Part shown: piece by piece, positions 26,790 through 33,886 of the stretch | Numbering within the stretch: the first letter of the stretch is position 1 | How the letters are laid out: each line of letters opens with the position of its first letter | Assembly: GCF_017873395.1 (NCBI RefSeq) | Contig: NZ_JAGGKC010000026.1 | Span: 1 to 57,679 of the forward strand | Source of the DNA: Youngiibacter multivorans | GTDB taxonomy: Bacteria > Bacillota > Clostridia > Clostridiales > Clostridiaceae | Length of the DNA: 57,679 bases | Direction of reading: 5' to 3' | Translations under genes and position numbers: made by a program | Notes under the pieces: model-generated | What the model was told of the DNA's origin: nothing | Seen by the model: only the letters and a program-made list of their open reading frames with translations | Databases searched by the model: none

Positions 26790-26815
26790 AAAACTCGATT
26801 GAAGGTTCAAACAAA

Positions 26816-26854
26816 GAGGAGGTAAGGAACGCACTAAGCATTCCTTACCTCCTC
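26816..26854. terminator. Bidirectional terminator between convergent genes
   Basis: The 14-bp perfect arms at 26816-26829 and 26841-26854 enclose 11 bases, between the stops of the Na/Pi gene and the minus-strand symporter. The minus-strand side continues into CTTTGTTT. Its right arm ACCTCCTC is complementary to ribosome sites, but no start codon follows. Confidence 0.75.
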
Positions 26855-26877
26855 ACTTACATTACAAATATATATAA

Positions 26878-28248
26878 TTAAGCAATCTTGTCTGATTTTG
26901 ATGACTCCAATGCTTCTCCCTTGAAGAAGAGATTGGTCTCTGCAATTATAACGCCGCTGAGTCCAACAAGTGCGATTAGATTCGGGATCGCCATGAGGCC
27001 GTTCACGATATCAGCAAGTATCCAGATCATGTCAAGCTTAAGGAATGCACCTATGGCCACAAGACCTATGAAAATGAGCCTGTATGGCTTTATGCCCTTC
27101 ACTCCGAAAAGGTATTCCGTACATCTTTCACCGTAGTAGTTCCATCCAAGGATGGTTGTGAATGCAAAGAATACGAGACCTATGGTCACGATATATGATC
27201 CGATGCCGGGAAGTCCTGATTCAAATGCAGAATTGGTCATAGCTGCACCTGAAAGGTCGCCTTTCCATGCTCCTGTCATAATAAGCATGATGCCTGTCAT
27301 CGTGCATATTATGATGGTGTCGAAGAAGGTTCCGGTCATTGATATGAGACCCTGCTTGACACAGGAATTGGATTTCGCTGCAGCGGTAGCTATCGGTGCG
27401 CTTCCGAGACCTGACTCGTTAGAAAACACACCTCGTGCAACTCCGTTTCTCATTGCAAACATTACGCTTGCACCAAGGAATCCGCCTGCGGCTGCTGCAG
27501 GCGTGAATGCGCTCCTTATTACCAGTGCAAATGTCTCAGGCAGCAGTGTGTAGTTCCTGACCATTATGAACAATGCTCCCAGCACGTAAAAAACAGCCAT
27601 GAAAGGTACGACTATCTCTGATACCTTAGCGATGCTTTTGATTCCACCAAGTGTCACCAAAGCAACAATAATTGTAAGTGCAATTGATGTTACAATTATT
27701 GGAACCTTGAAGGTCAGGTCGATTGCATTCGATATCGCATTTATCTGTGGGAAAGTACCTATTCCGAAGAAGGCCACGCCTATGCCAAAGAATGCGAATG
27801 CCTTGGCCAGAAACTTGTTTCCAAGTCCTCTTTCAATATAGTACATCGGACCTCCGGACATCTGGCCGTTCTCATCAACTACCCTGTATTTTATTGAAAG
27901 AAGGCATTCCCCGTATTTTGTCGCCATTCCGAAGAATGCTGCGACCCACATCCAGAAAAGTGCACCTGGGCCGCCTGCCTTTATTGCAGTGGCCACTCCG
28001 ACGATATTGCCGGTTCCGATAGTAGCGGCAAGTGCGGTACAAAGAGCACCGAAGCTTGATACGTCACCCTGGGCACCCTCTTCAGAGTCTTTGGAGAATA
28101 CAAGCTTTAGAGCCAGCGGCAGCCGCGATATCTGTAGAAGTCCGAGCCTAGCTGTTAGGTAAACTCCCGTTCCTACAAGAAGTATGAGAAGCGGCGGTCC
28201 CCATACCAACGAGTCGATTTTTTCCAGGAAACTGATTGTGTTTTGCAT
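26878..28248 (-). CDS. Sodium:alanine/glycine symporter (AgcS family)
   Basis: A 456-residue amino-acid carrier of the alanine/glycine:cation symporter family with about eleven hydrophobic segments. The family stretches are GTGVYLTARLGLLQ, ALAATIGTGNIVGVATAI, GPGALFWMWVAAFFGMATKY and GVARGVFSNESGLGSAPIA. The start is ATG 28248, with AGGAGG upstream on the minus strand; eleven upstream codons are not needed. The leader holds a tandem glycine riboswitch and terminator, so glycine is very likely a substrate. By family it is sodium-driven. Confidence 0.95.
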   Translation of the reverse strand: MQNTISFLEKIDSLVWGPPLLILLVGTGVYLTARLGLLQISRLPLALKLVFSKDSEEGAQGDVSSFGALCTALAATIGTGNIVGVATAIKAGGPGALFWMWVAAFFGMATKYGECLLSIKYRVVDENGQMSGGPMYYIERGLGNKFLAKAFAFFGIGVAFFGIGTFPQINAISNAIDLTFKVPIIVTSIALTIIVALVTLGGIKSIAKVSEIVVPFMAVFYVLGALFIMVRNYTLLPETFALVIRSAFTPAAAAGGFLGASVMFAMRNGVARGVFSNESGLGSAPIATAAAKSNSCVKQGLISMTGTFFDTIIICTMTGIMLIMTGAWKGDLSGAAMTNSAFESGLPGIGSYIVTIGLVFFAFTTILGWNYYGERCTEYLFGVKGIKPYRLIFIGLVAIGAFLKLDMIWILADIVNGLMAIPNLIALVGLSGVIIAETNLFFKGEALESSKSDKIA

Positions 28249-28284
28249 TTTTATGACCTCCTGTTTTTTTAGGAAGCCCAATCA

Positions 28285-28317
28285 AACAAAAAAGGCCAAA
28301 TCAAAAAGACTTGGCCT
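28285..28317 (-). terminator. Riboswitch-controlled terminator before the symporter gene
   Basis: On the minus strand AGGCCAA (28317-28311) pairs with TTGGCCT (28299-28293), followed by a TTTTTTG run. It lies between the glycine aptamers and the start codon and is the expression platform. With glycine bound, reading through is expected, as for other glycine switches. Confidence 0.85.
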
Positions 28318-28341
28318 CACAAAAGCTAAAGAAAGATCTAA

Positions 28342-28496
28342 AGATCTGCTCTGTCCTTTTACCTGAGAGATTGACCGGAATTTCCCGGCTTGCTCCTTCG
28401 GTGCTCAATTGAGGCTCTCCAGAGTTTCGTCCAACAACGGTCCTTTTGCCTGAAAGTGCAACTCCTTCGGCGGATCAGAAGATCTCTCTCCCATTG
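28342..28496 (-). promoter_or_regulatory. Tandem glycine riboswitch
   Basis: On the minus strand two aptamers follow each other. The first has GGGAGAGA, CCGAAGGAG and TTTCAGGCAAAAGGACCG; the second has CTGGAGAG, CACCGAAGGAGCAAGCC and CTCTCAGGTAAAAGGACAGAG. They are joined by the short linker GGACGAAACT. These repeated cores define the gcvT-type glycine riboswitch. It senses glycine and controls the downstream symporter through the terminator. Confidence 0.95.
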
Positions 28497-28536
28497 TCTT
28501 CATACGAACTTGATATTTTATTCCTGACAATGCAAA

Positions 28537-28565
28537 ATTATACCATCATAAGCCTGATATTGCAA
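28537..28565 (-). promoter_or_regulatory. Sigma-A promoter of the glycine-riboswitch transcript
   Basis: On the minus strand TTGCAA (28565-28560) and TATAAT (28542-28537) have a 17-base spacer. Transcription would start near 28530, just ahead of the first aptamer. Confidence 0.85.
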
Positions 28566-28603
28566 AAAGAAATTACGGTACCTTAATATTATTGAGGTGA
28601 ATT

Positions 28604-28705
28604 ATGGGATTTCATCAGAAATTTGGCGTGTATATTAATGAACAGGAAATTGAAAGGATTGGATTCAAGCATATGAAAAAAACCCGAAAAATCAACGTAT
28701 GTTAG
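28604..28705 (+). CDS. Possible 33-codon small ORF
   Basis: ATG 28604 follows GAGGTG by 4 bases and opens 33 codons to TAG. The peptide is basic (ending KKTRKINVC) with no recognisable motif. It lies in the 0.6-kb gap between the riboswitch and xpt. The ribosome site is fair, but there is no other evidence of coding. Confidence 0.25.
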   Translation: MGFHQKFGVYINEQEIERIGFKHMKKTRKINVC

Positions 28706-28730
28706 GGTAAACGTTTGAATTACAAAGGGT

Positions 28731-28760
28731 TTGGACTATGCCTCCATTTTCTGTTATTAT
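28731..28760 (+). promoter_or_regulatory. Promoter of the xanthine phosphoribosyltransferase gene
   Basis: TTGGAC at 28731-28736 and TATTAT at 28755-28760 have an 18-base spacer. The leader to the start codon is about 110 bases. It holds no purine-riboswitch core that I can find. Confidence 0.6.
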
Positions 28761-28874
28761 ATTGTAAACCGGAACGTAAGCAGCACGATTTTAATTGCCT
28801 TTGTCTGATGAATAAGACACGGCTAAGGCTCTGATAACAACGCAGTGAAGACAACATATGATAAGGAGTGTTCT

Positions 28875-29447
28875 ATGGAAAAGCTTAAGAAAATGATCCT
28901 TGAAAGAGGGGAAATAAGAAACGGAAACATACTGAAGGTTGACAGCTTTCTGAACCATCAGCTTGATGTGGAATTTCTGTACGAAGCAGGGGAAGAATTC
29001 TATAATTTATTCAAGGACCAGGGCGTAACGAAGATACTTACTATAGAGGTTAGCGGTATCGCAATAGCTTCCATGGCAGCGCTTTTCTTCAAGGTCCCTG
29101 TAGTGTTCGCCAAGAAGAGCCAGAGCCTGAATCTGGACAAGGATGTATACAAGGGAAGGGTCTTTTCATATACAAAGAACAAGATCTACGACGTCATGGT
29201 AAGTAAAAGCTATCTGAAGCCTGAAGACAGGCTCCTTATACTCGATGATTTCCTTGCGGAAGGAAATGCGATGAAGGGACTTATAGACATGGTAGAGCAG
29301 AGCGGTGCAACTATCGTCGGAATTGGTGCAGTAATTGAGAAGGGCTTCCAGGAAGGCGGAAGCTATCTCAGGGAGAAAGGCTACAACCTTAAGAGCCTAG
29401 CCATTATCGATGAGATGGGTGAGGGCTACGTAAAGTTCAGGGATTGA
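28875..29447 (+). CDS. xpt: Xanthine phosphoribosyltransferase
   Basis: Purine salvage enzyme that joins xanthine to PRPP to give XMP, 190 residues as in B. subtilis Xpt. The PRPP loop is LLILDDFLAEGNA (120-132). The family-specific start (MEKLKKMILERGEI, DSFLNHQLD) and the VPVVFAKKSQSLNLD stretch are clear. The start ATG 28875 follows AAGGAG; 10 upstream codons lack a site. It is not accompanied by the purine permease pbuX, unlike in Bacillus. It has its own terminator. Confidence 0.94.
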   Translation: MEKLKKMILERGEIRNGNILKVDSFLNHQLDVEFLYEAGEEFYNLFKDQGVTKILTIEVSGIAIASMAALFFKVPVVFAKKSQSLNLDKDVYKGRVFSYTKNKIYDVMVSKSYLKPEDRLLILDDFLAEGNAMKGLIDMVEQSGATIVGIGAVIEKGFQEGGSYLREKGYNLKSLAIIDEMGEGYVKFRD

Positions 29448-29449
29448 AT

Positions 29450-29489
29450 AAAGAGTTCATGCATTTATTGTGATGCATGAACTCTTTTT
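29450..29489 (+). terminator. Terminator of xpt
   Basis: The 15-bp perfect stem 29450-29464 with 29473-29487 around TTATTGTG ends in TTTTT. Confidence 0.93.
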
Positions 29490-29538
29490 AGTTGAATAGC
29501 AATTTTGCCAGCATATTACATGATCCTGTTTTTTTATG

Positions 29539-30420
29539 TCAGTCTTCCTCACCGTCTGCCTTGAATCTCTTTGTAAGGTAGAGCGCAAGCTCTTCAGGTG
29601 ACATGAAGATCCTTCCTGCAGCGGATTTCATTTCTGACTTTTCCATTTTCCTGAATATCGATCCTCCGAGGATTATCTCCGGAGAACTATCACCAAAGGT
29701 TTCCCTTATGGATCCGGCAATTATCTCTGCTGAATCCAGGTGGGAGGACATAGTTACGGACATTAGGACAGCCGAGGGCTGTCTTTCCCTTATAGCATCC
29801 AAAATGCTAGATGTTGGCATGCTTGAACCAAGGAAATCGACATGTATACCTGATTCTTCAAGAATATCTGAAACCATCCTGAGACCTATCAGGTGGCTTT
29901 CAGCTCCAGGGGTGAATGCCAATACTCCGGGCTGCTTTTTCTCATACCTTAATTCCTTCCTGAGGAAGCTCATGATATCAAGGGATATTGCAGACACAAG
30001 GTGTTCCCTCCAGACATCCAGCTTGCCCTTTTCCCATTCGATTCCTGTCTCAATCAATGCTCTTTCAATATAGTCATGGAGTATTGAGCCAATGGGAGTA
30101 CCAGATGCCCTCAGTCCGCTTATGATTTCCAGAGCCGCTGATTTGTCACCTTCCTTTATGCTTGAAAGGTATGAGAGGAATATCTCCTCCGAAGGGGAGG
30201 TCATTTCTTCCGTATCAACACTGCGTCCGAGCAGATAATCAACAGTAACACCGTATAGGTCCGCGAGAGCGGATATTGTCTTCAGGTCAGGTACTCTGGT
30301 TCCATTCTCATAGTTGGCGACAGTTGTCTGACCCAGCTCTAGCCTGTCCGCTGCATCCTTCTGAGTGAGTCCCATAAGTTTTCTTAAAGCTCTAAGTCTG
30401 TTCTTGAGCTCGTTATCCAT
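29539..30420 (-). CDS. XRE-type regulator with cobalamin-binding (CarH-like photoreceptor) module
   Basis: A 293-residue regulator. The XRE helix-turn-helix is at residues 4-65 (RKLMGLTQKDAADRLELGQTTVANYENGTRVP). A B12-binding helical cap spans about 80-160 and carries Trp129-x9-Glu139-His140, the W-x9-EH signature by which CarH shields adenosylcobalamin. A Rossmann-type B12 fold from about 165 holds E174-S-H176-L-I-G179, the lower-ligand motif, and later SVTMSSH and LGGSIF. CarH and LitR use MerR-type heads; here the head is XRE. I start it at ATG 30420, 9 bases after AAGGA; TTG 30429 is also open. It is divergent from a photolyase operon, so light-dependent repression of that operon is the natural hypothesis. 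Confidence 0.88.
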   Translation of the reverse strand: MDNELKNRLRALRKLMGLTQKDAADRLELGQTTVANYENGTRVPDLKTISALADLYGVTVDYLLGRSVDTEEMTSPSEEIFLSYLSSIKEGDKSAALEIISGLRASGTPIGSILHDYIERALIETGIEWEKGKLDVWREHLVSAISLDIMSFLRKELRYEKKQPGVLAFTPGAESHLIGLRMVSDILEESGIHVDFLGSSMPTSSILDAIRERQPSAVLMSVTMSSHLDSAEIIAGSIRETFGDSSPEIILGGSIFRKMEKSEMKSAAGRIFMSPEELALYLTKRFKADGEED

Positions 30421-30500
30421 CTGCATCAATCCTTCATATGTTTCTACCTATAAATTAACACGTAAAGAAGTATATTTCAAGAAAATTCAAGAAAAATACA

Positions 30501-30529
30501 TTGCAATATTTCAAAACGGGTTATATGAT
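30501..30529 (+). promoter_or_regulatory. Promoter of the photolyase operon
   Basis: TTGCAA at 30501-30506 and TATGAT at 30524-30529 have a 17-base spacer. The direct repeats end 6 bases before the -35 box, and the expected start is near 30536. Confidence 0.75.
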
Positions 30530-30538
30530 GTAATTAAT

Positions 30539-30553
30539 GGATAATGATTATCA
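30539..30553. promoter_or_regulatory. Fur-like box at the photolyase transcription start
   Basis: GGATAATGATTATCA matches the 7-1-7 Fur consensus TGATAATnATTATCA at 14 of 15 positions (13 bp perfectly palindromic). It sits just past the -10 box, where a bound Fur-family protein would repress. PerR is a less good match. Confidence 0.55.
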
Positions 30554-30577
30554 AATAGAACTAATCGGGGTGAAGAC

Positions 30578-31966
30578 ATGATACCGCAGGGGAGAATAAA
30601 AGTTCTTAGCGAGAAGGAAATACAGGACAAGCCTTATGTTGTCTACTGGATGCAGGCATCACAGAGGACATATATGAACCATGCGCTTGAGTATGCGATA
30701 GGTGTTGCCAATTCCCTCGATAAGAAGCTTCTTGTATATTTCGGCCTCACTGACGGTTATCCTGAGGCAGACAGAAGGCACTACAGCTTTATGCTTCAGG
30801 GGCTTGCCGATGTAAAGAGAAGCCTTGCACTAAGGGGCATAAGGATGGTTGTGCTGAAGGGCAGACCTGATGAAGGACTTGAAGCTCTCAGGCACATGAC
30901 ATCAATAATCGTTACCGATAGGGGATACCTAAAGGTGCAGCGGGAGTGGAGAAAGATAGCTGCAGAAAATTCATGCTGCAGCATGGTGGAGATTGAGAGT
31001 GATGTAATCGTACCTGTTGAGATTACTTCCGAGAAGGAGGAGTTCTCAGCCGCCACTATAAGAAGAAAACTTGAAAGGGAAATGTCTGAATATTCTGTCC
31101 TGCTATATGAAAGTGAGTGCAATTTAAAGTCAATAGATGATAAACTTGATTTAGATGAGTTAGATATCACGGATGAATCCATTCTTGATTCACTGAATCT
31201 TCCGGGAATCTCAATAGAGGTAAAGGGAGTAACCGGTGGCCAGGAGAGGGCACTGAAGCTGCTGGAGGAATTCGTGGAAGAAAAACTGGATACCTACGGA
31301 GAAGGCAGGAACGAACCGGGAAGCGGGAACACATCGGGTCTGTCACCATACATGCATTTCGGCCAGATTTCGCCGCTTCAGATATATACAAGGATATTTG
31401 ATTCCAATTCTCCGGGCAAAGCCAAGTTCATAGATGAGCTTGTAATCAGGAGAGAGCTTGCAATAAACTTCGTTTTCTACAACAAGTATTATGACAGTTT
31501 CCAATCATTGCCTGACTGGGCAAGGGAAACACTAAACAAGCATCTTCAGGATGACAGGGAGTACCTTTATGATATGTCGGAGCTTGAAGCCGGACTCACC
31601 CACGACATCTACTGGAACGCAGCACAGAATGAAATGGTCCTTACCGGAAAGATGGATGGATACATGAGGATGTACTGGGGAAAGAAGATACTCGAATGGA
31701 GCAAGACTCCGGAAGAGGCATTCAATATTGCAATTGAGCTGAACAACAGATACAGCTTAGATGGAAGGGATCCTTCAAGCTATGCCGGTGTAGCATGGTG
31801 CTTCGGAAAGCATGACAGACCATGGGGAGAAAGAAGCATATTCGGAAACGTAAGATACATGAATGACAAGGGACTCAGGAGGAAATTTGACATGGCGAGG
31901 TACATTGAAAAGGTAGATAACGACAAGAGGGTGCATGGGAATGGAAAAGAAGAACATACTCCTTAA
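30578..31966 (+). CDS. phr: Class II cyclobutane pyrimidine dimer photolyase
   Basis: FAD enzyme that uses blue light to split UV-induced pyrimidine dimers; 462 residues, the normal class II length. The N-terminal Rossmann antenna domain begins YVVYWMQASQRTYMNHALEY. The FAD/DNA domain has SGLSPYMHFGQISP, NELVIRREL-like helices, and YWNAAQNEMVLTGKMDGYMR. The C-terminus with DGRDPSSYAGVAWCFG, HDRPWGERSIFGNVRYM is diagnostic of class II. The ATG follows GGGGTGA. It is the first gene of a six-gene operon divergent from a B12-binding regulator. Confidence 0.96.
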   Translation: MIPQGRIKVLSEKEIQDKPYVVYWMQASQRTYMNHALEYAIGVANSLDKKLLVYFGLTDGYPEADRRHYSFMLQGLADVKRSLALRGIRMVVLKGRPDEGLEALRHMTSIIVTDRGYLKVQREWRKIAAENSCCSMVEIESDVIVPVEITSEKEEFSAATIRRKLEREMSEYSVLLYESECNLKSIDDKLDLDELDITDESILDSLNLPGISIEVKGVTGGQERALKLLEEFVEEKLDTYGEGRNEPGSGNTSGLSPYMHFGQISPLQIYTRIFDSNSPGKAKFIDELVIRRELAINFVFYNKYYDSFQSLPDWARETLNKHLQDDREYLYDMSELEAGLTHDIYWNAAQNEMVLTGKMDGYMRMYWGKKILEWSKTPEEAFNIAIELNNRYSLDGRDPSSYAGVAWCFGKHDRPWGERSIFGNVRYMNDKGLRRKFDMARYIEKVDNDKRVHGNGKEEHTP

Positions 31967-32540
31967 GGACAGACAGACAGCTTATATTAGAGAAGAGGAT
32001 GAATGGATGAAGGACATTCTTATTCCGATGGGTTTCGATCCGGTTTACGGGGAAGAGCCTTATGGGATTCCATATCCTGACTCGGAAGATCCTGTCGCAT
32101 GGTGGGACTGGTCTAGAAGGACACTTGCAAGGAGATGGCTGATCAATGAAAAGCTGTCTGATGCAGGTGGCATATACAAGACCTGGTATCTCCTGAAGTT
32201 CATATGCCAGGAGCTTGACAACACCTGGGCCAGACGATACGGAAGATATCTTGCTGACATGAGGGAGGGCAGGGACTTCGTGGATGCTGAAGACTTCAAG
32301 GCGGAAATTGAGAAGGTTCTGAGAAAGCCATCTGATTTTGCCAGGATTGACGGGAGCCTGTGGAAGCATTACTCCCATTTCAGGAAGTGGACAGGAGTGT
32401 CCATTGAGAAAATAAGCCTTCCAGGCACTGAAAGGTCATCAAAAAGACTTGTTGATGAGCTGAGACTCATGGAAGACAATGCCCTTAAGCATGGTATATT
32501 CTTCGGTACGACTCCTGTGATATTAAGGTCAGAAGAATAG
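31941..32540 (+). CDS. Unknown protein translationally coupled to photolyase
   Basis: I do not recognise this family. From ATG 31941 (9 bases after GAGG; ATG 31935 is too close) it has 199 residues and overlaps the photolyase gene by 26 bases. It is soluble, charged and rich in aromatic residues. Tryptophan-rich stretches are WWDWSRRTLARRWL and YKTWYLLKFICQELDNTWARRYGRYL. It has only one cysteine, no signal peptide and no metal motif. The overlap suggests stoichiometric production with the photolyase. The many Trp and Tyr would suit binding of a flavin, pterin or other chromophore, but that is speculation. Confidence 0.75.
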   Translation: MEKKNILLKDRQTAYIREEDEWMKDILIPMGFDPVYGEEPYGIPYPDSEDPVAWWDWSRRTLARRWLINEKLSDAGGIYKTWYLLKFICQELDNTWARRYGRYLADMREGRDFVDAEDFKAEIEKVLRKPSDFARIDGSLWKHYSHFRKWTGVSIEKISLPGTERSSKRLVDELRLMEDNALKHGIFFGTTPVILRSEE

Positions 32541-32616
32541 ATACAATTAGTACAGATGAAGCCAAAATATTTTATTTGGTCAGGCATTATTATTTAGTTG
32601 AATTAACGATCAATCA

Positions 32617-32650
32617 AAGTAAATAACAAGTAAATAACAAATAAATAAAC
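32617..32650 (+). repeat. Three direct repeats with 11-bp period before the TspO-like gene
   Basis: AAGTAAATAAC occurs at 32617-32627 and again at 32628-32638, followed by AAATAAATAAAC at 32639-32650. The ribosome site of the next gene starts 9 bases later. It may be a regulator site, an A-rich translation enhancer, or slippage. Confidence 0.7.
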
Positions 32651-32671
32651 TTACCCATGGAGGGGAAGAAA

Positions 32672-33478
32672 ATGGAAGAAAGAAGTAACAATCTGGGAGT
32701 AAGGCTTGCAGCCTTGGCAGCGTTCATATTCATGGTCGCACTCAATGCACTCGCAAATATACTTCCAATTAACGGAGTTGATACAGGAGCTGTCTCCGAT
32801 TCATATCCTAACCTGTTCGCTCCGGCAGGAGTAACCTTTGCAATCTGGGGTGTAATATACCTTTTGCTCGGAGTATATACAATTTACCAGCTGGTGCCCA
32901 AAGATGAGGACATGAGGGAACTTACCAGAAAGCTTGCATTACCATATATAGTGACATCCTTAGCCAATGGTGCATGGATACTTGCGTGGCATTATGGCAT
33001 GATTCCAGTTTCGATGATTCTCATGCTTGTCATTCTGGCAAGCCTCATATACATAAGCGGAGCTATATTCAGCAGAAACCTGACCAAAGTTCAGATGTTT
33101 CTTGTATCAGTGCCGTTTTCCGTATACTTCGGATGGATATCAGTTGCCACGATAGCCAATGCAACTGTACTTTTTGTAGATATGGGATGGAACGGGTTTG
33201 GAATACCGGAAGCAATTTGGACAGCGACGGTCATGGCAGTTGGAGCGTTAGCAGCATCCGTAATAATGATAACAAGAAGGGATGCTGCTTACGGCCTCGT
33301 ATTCATATGGGCCTACGGCGGAATACTTCTGAAGCATACTTCTGAAGCTGGCTTCAATGGACAGCATGTCCTTGTAGTACTATCTGCCGCTGCATTCATC
33401 GCACTGTTCGTAATGCTTGAGATATCGATAGGCCTTAATAGAAGGTCAGGCCTGCAGAAAAGGAGTAACAGAAAATGA
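32672..33478 (+). CDS. TspO/MBR-like tryptophan-rich membrane protein
   Basis: A 268-residue membrane protein with about seven hydrophobic segments. The pattern APAGVTFAIWGVIYLLLGVY, ANGAWILAWHYGM and FSVYFGWISVATIANA resembles TspO/MBR proteins, although it is longer than the usual 160 residues. TspO proteins bind porphyrins and, in some bacteria, degrade them under light. That suits a photoprotection operon. The start is ATG 32672 behind GGAGGGG; ATG 32657 precedes that site. It overlaps the next gene by 4 bases. Confidence 0.75.
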   Translation: MEERSNNLGVRLAALAAFIFMVALNALANILPINGVDTGAVSDSYPNLFAPAGVTFAIWGVIYLLLGVYTIYQLVPKDEDMRELTRKLALPYIVTSLANGAWILAWHYGMIPVSMILMLVILASLIYISGAIFSRNLTKVQMFLVSVPFSVYFGWISVATIANATVLFVDMGWNGFGIPEAIWTATVMAVGALAASVIMITRRDAAYGLVFIWAYGGILLKHTSEAGFNGQHVLVVLSAAAFIALFVMLEISIGLNRRSGLQKRSNRK

Positions 33479-33876
33479 ACTATATAAAACTATATCTGAT
33501 CAGCATAGCGGTATTTTTTCTGATCGACATGGTCTGGCTGGGGCTTATTGCCAAGAACTTATATGCAGCTCAGCTGGGGCACCTTATGTCACCAAAGGTC
33601 AACTGGCTTGCGGCAATGGTTTTCTATGCAATGTTCATTGCAGGACTAGTATTTTTTGTTGTTGAGCCTGCTGTCGCAAAGAACAGCCTTCAGTATGCTG
33701 TATTTGCAGGAGCCTTTTTTGGGCTGATATGCTATGCGACATATGACCTCACAAACCTTGCGACACTTAAGGACTGGCCAGTATCGATCACACTTATAGA
33801 CCTTGCCTGGGGTACCTTCCTAAACGGTGCGGTTTCAGGCGCAGCATTCATGATTGCTGCCAAATTTTTCAGGTAG
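33475..33876 (+). CDS. DUF2177 membrane protein
   Basis: A 133-residue protein with four hydrophobic segments. The DUF2177 hallmarks are FFLIDMVWLGLIAKNLYA, GLICYATYDLTNLATLKDWP and IDLAWGTFLNGAVSG. Its role is unknown. In light-regulated clusters of Gram-negative bacteria, DUF2177 genes are often found with photolyase, DUF1295 and fatty-acid-modifying enzymes, as I recall. Its presence here with the same partners supports a shared photoprotective or lipid role. The ATG overlaps the previous stop (ATGA). Confidence 0.9.
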   Translation: MNYIKLYLISIAVFFLIDMVWLGLIAKNLYAAQLGHLMSPKVNWLAAMVFYAMFIAGLVFFVVEPAVAKNSLQYAVFAGAFFGLICYATYDLTNLATLKDWPVSITLIDLAWGTFLNGAVSGAAFMIAAKFFR

Positions 33877-33886
33877 GAGGCACAAC

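Larger units (their letters stand above)
30421..30577. promoter_or_regulatory. Divergent control region between the B12-regulator and photolyase operon
   Basis: Holds two back-to-back copies of TTCAAGAAAA (30476-30485 and 30486-30495), a related TTCAAAACGG at 30510, the photolyase promoter and a Fur-like palindrome. On the minus strand a TATACT-like -10 for the regulator falls at 30474-30469, with the direct repeats inside its spacer. A regulator bound to the repeats could control both directions. Confidence 0.65.

Noticed and set aside
28761..28874. Purine riboswitch in the xpt leader
   Set aside because: Xpt genes often carry one, but the conserved loop and junction bases of the purine aptamer are not found in this 110-base leader.
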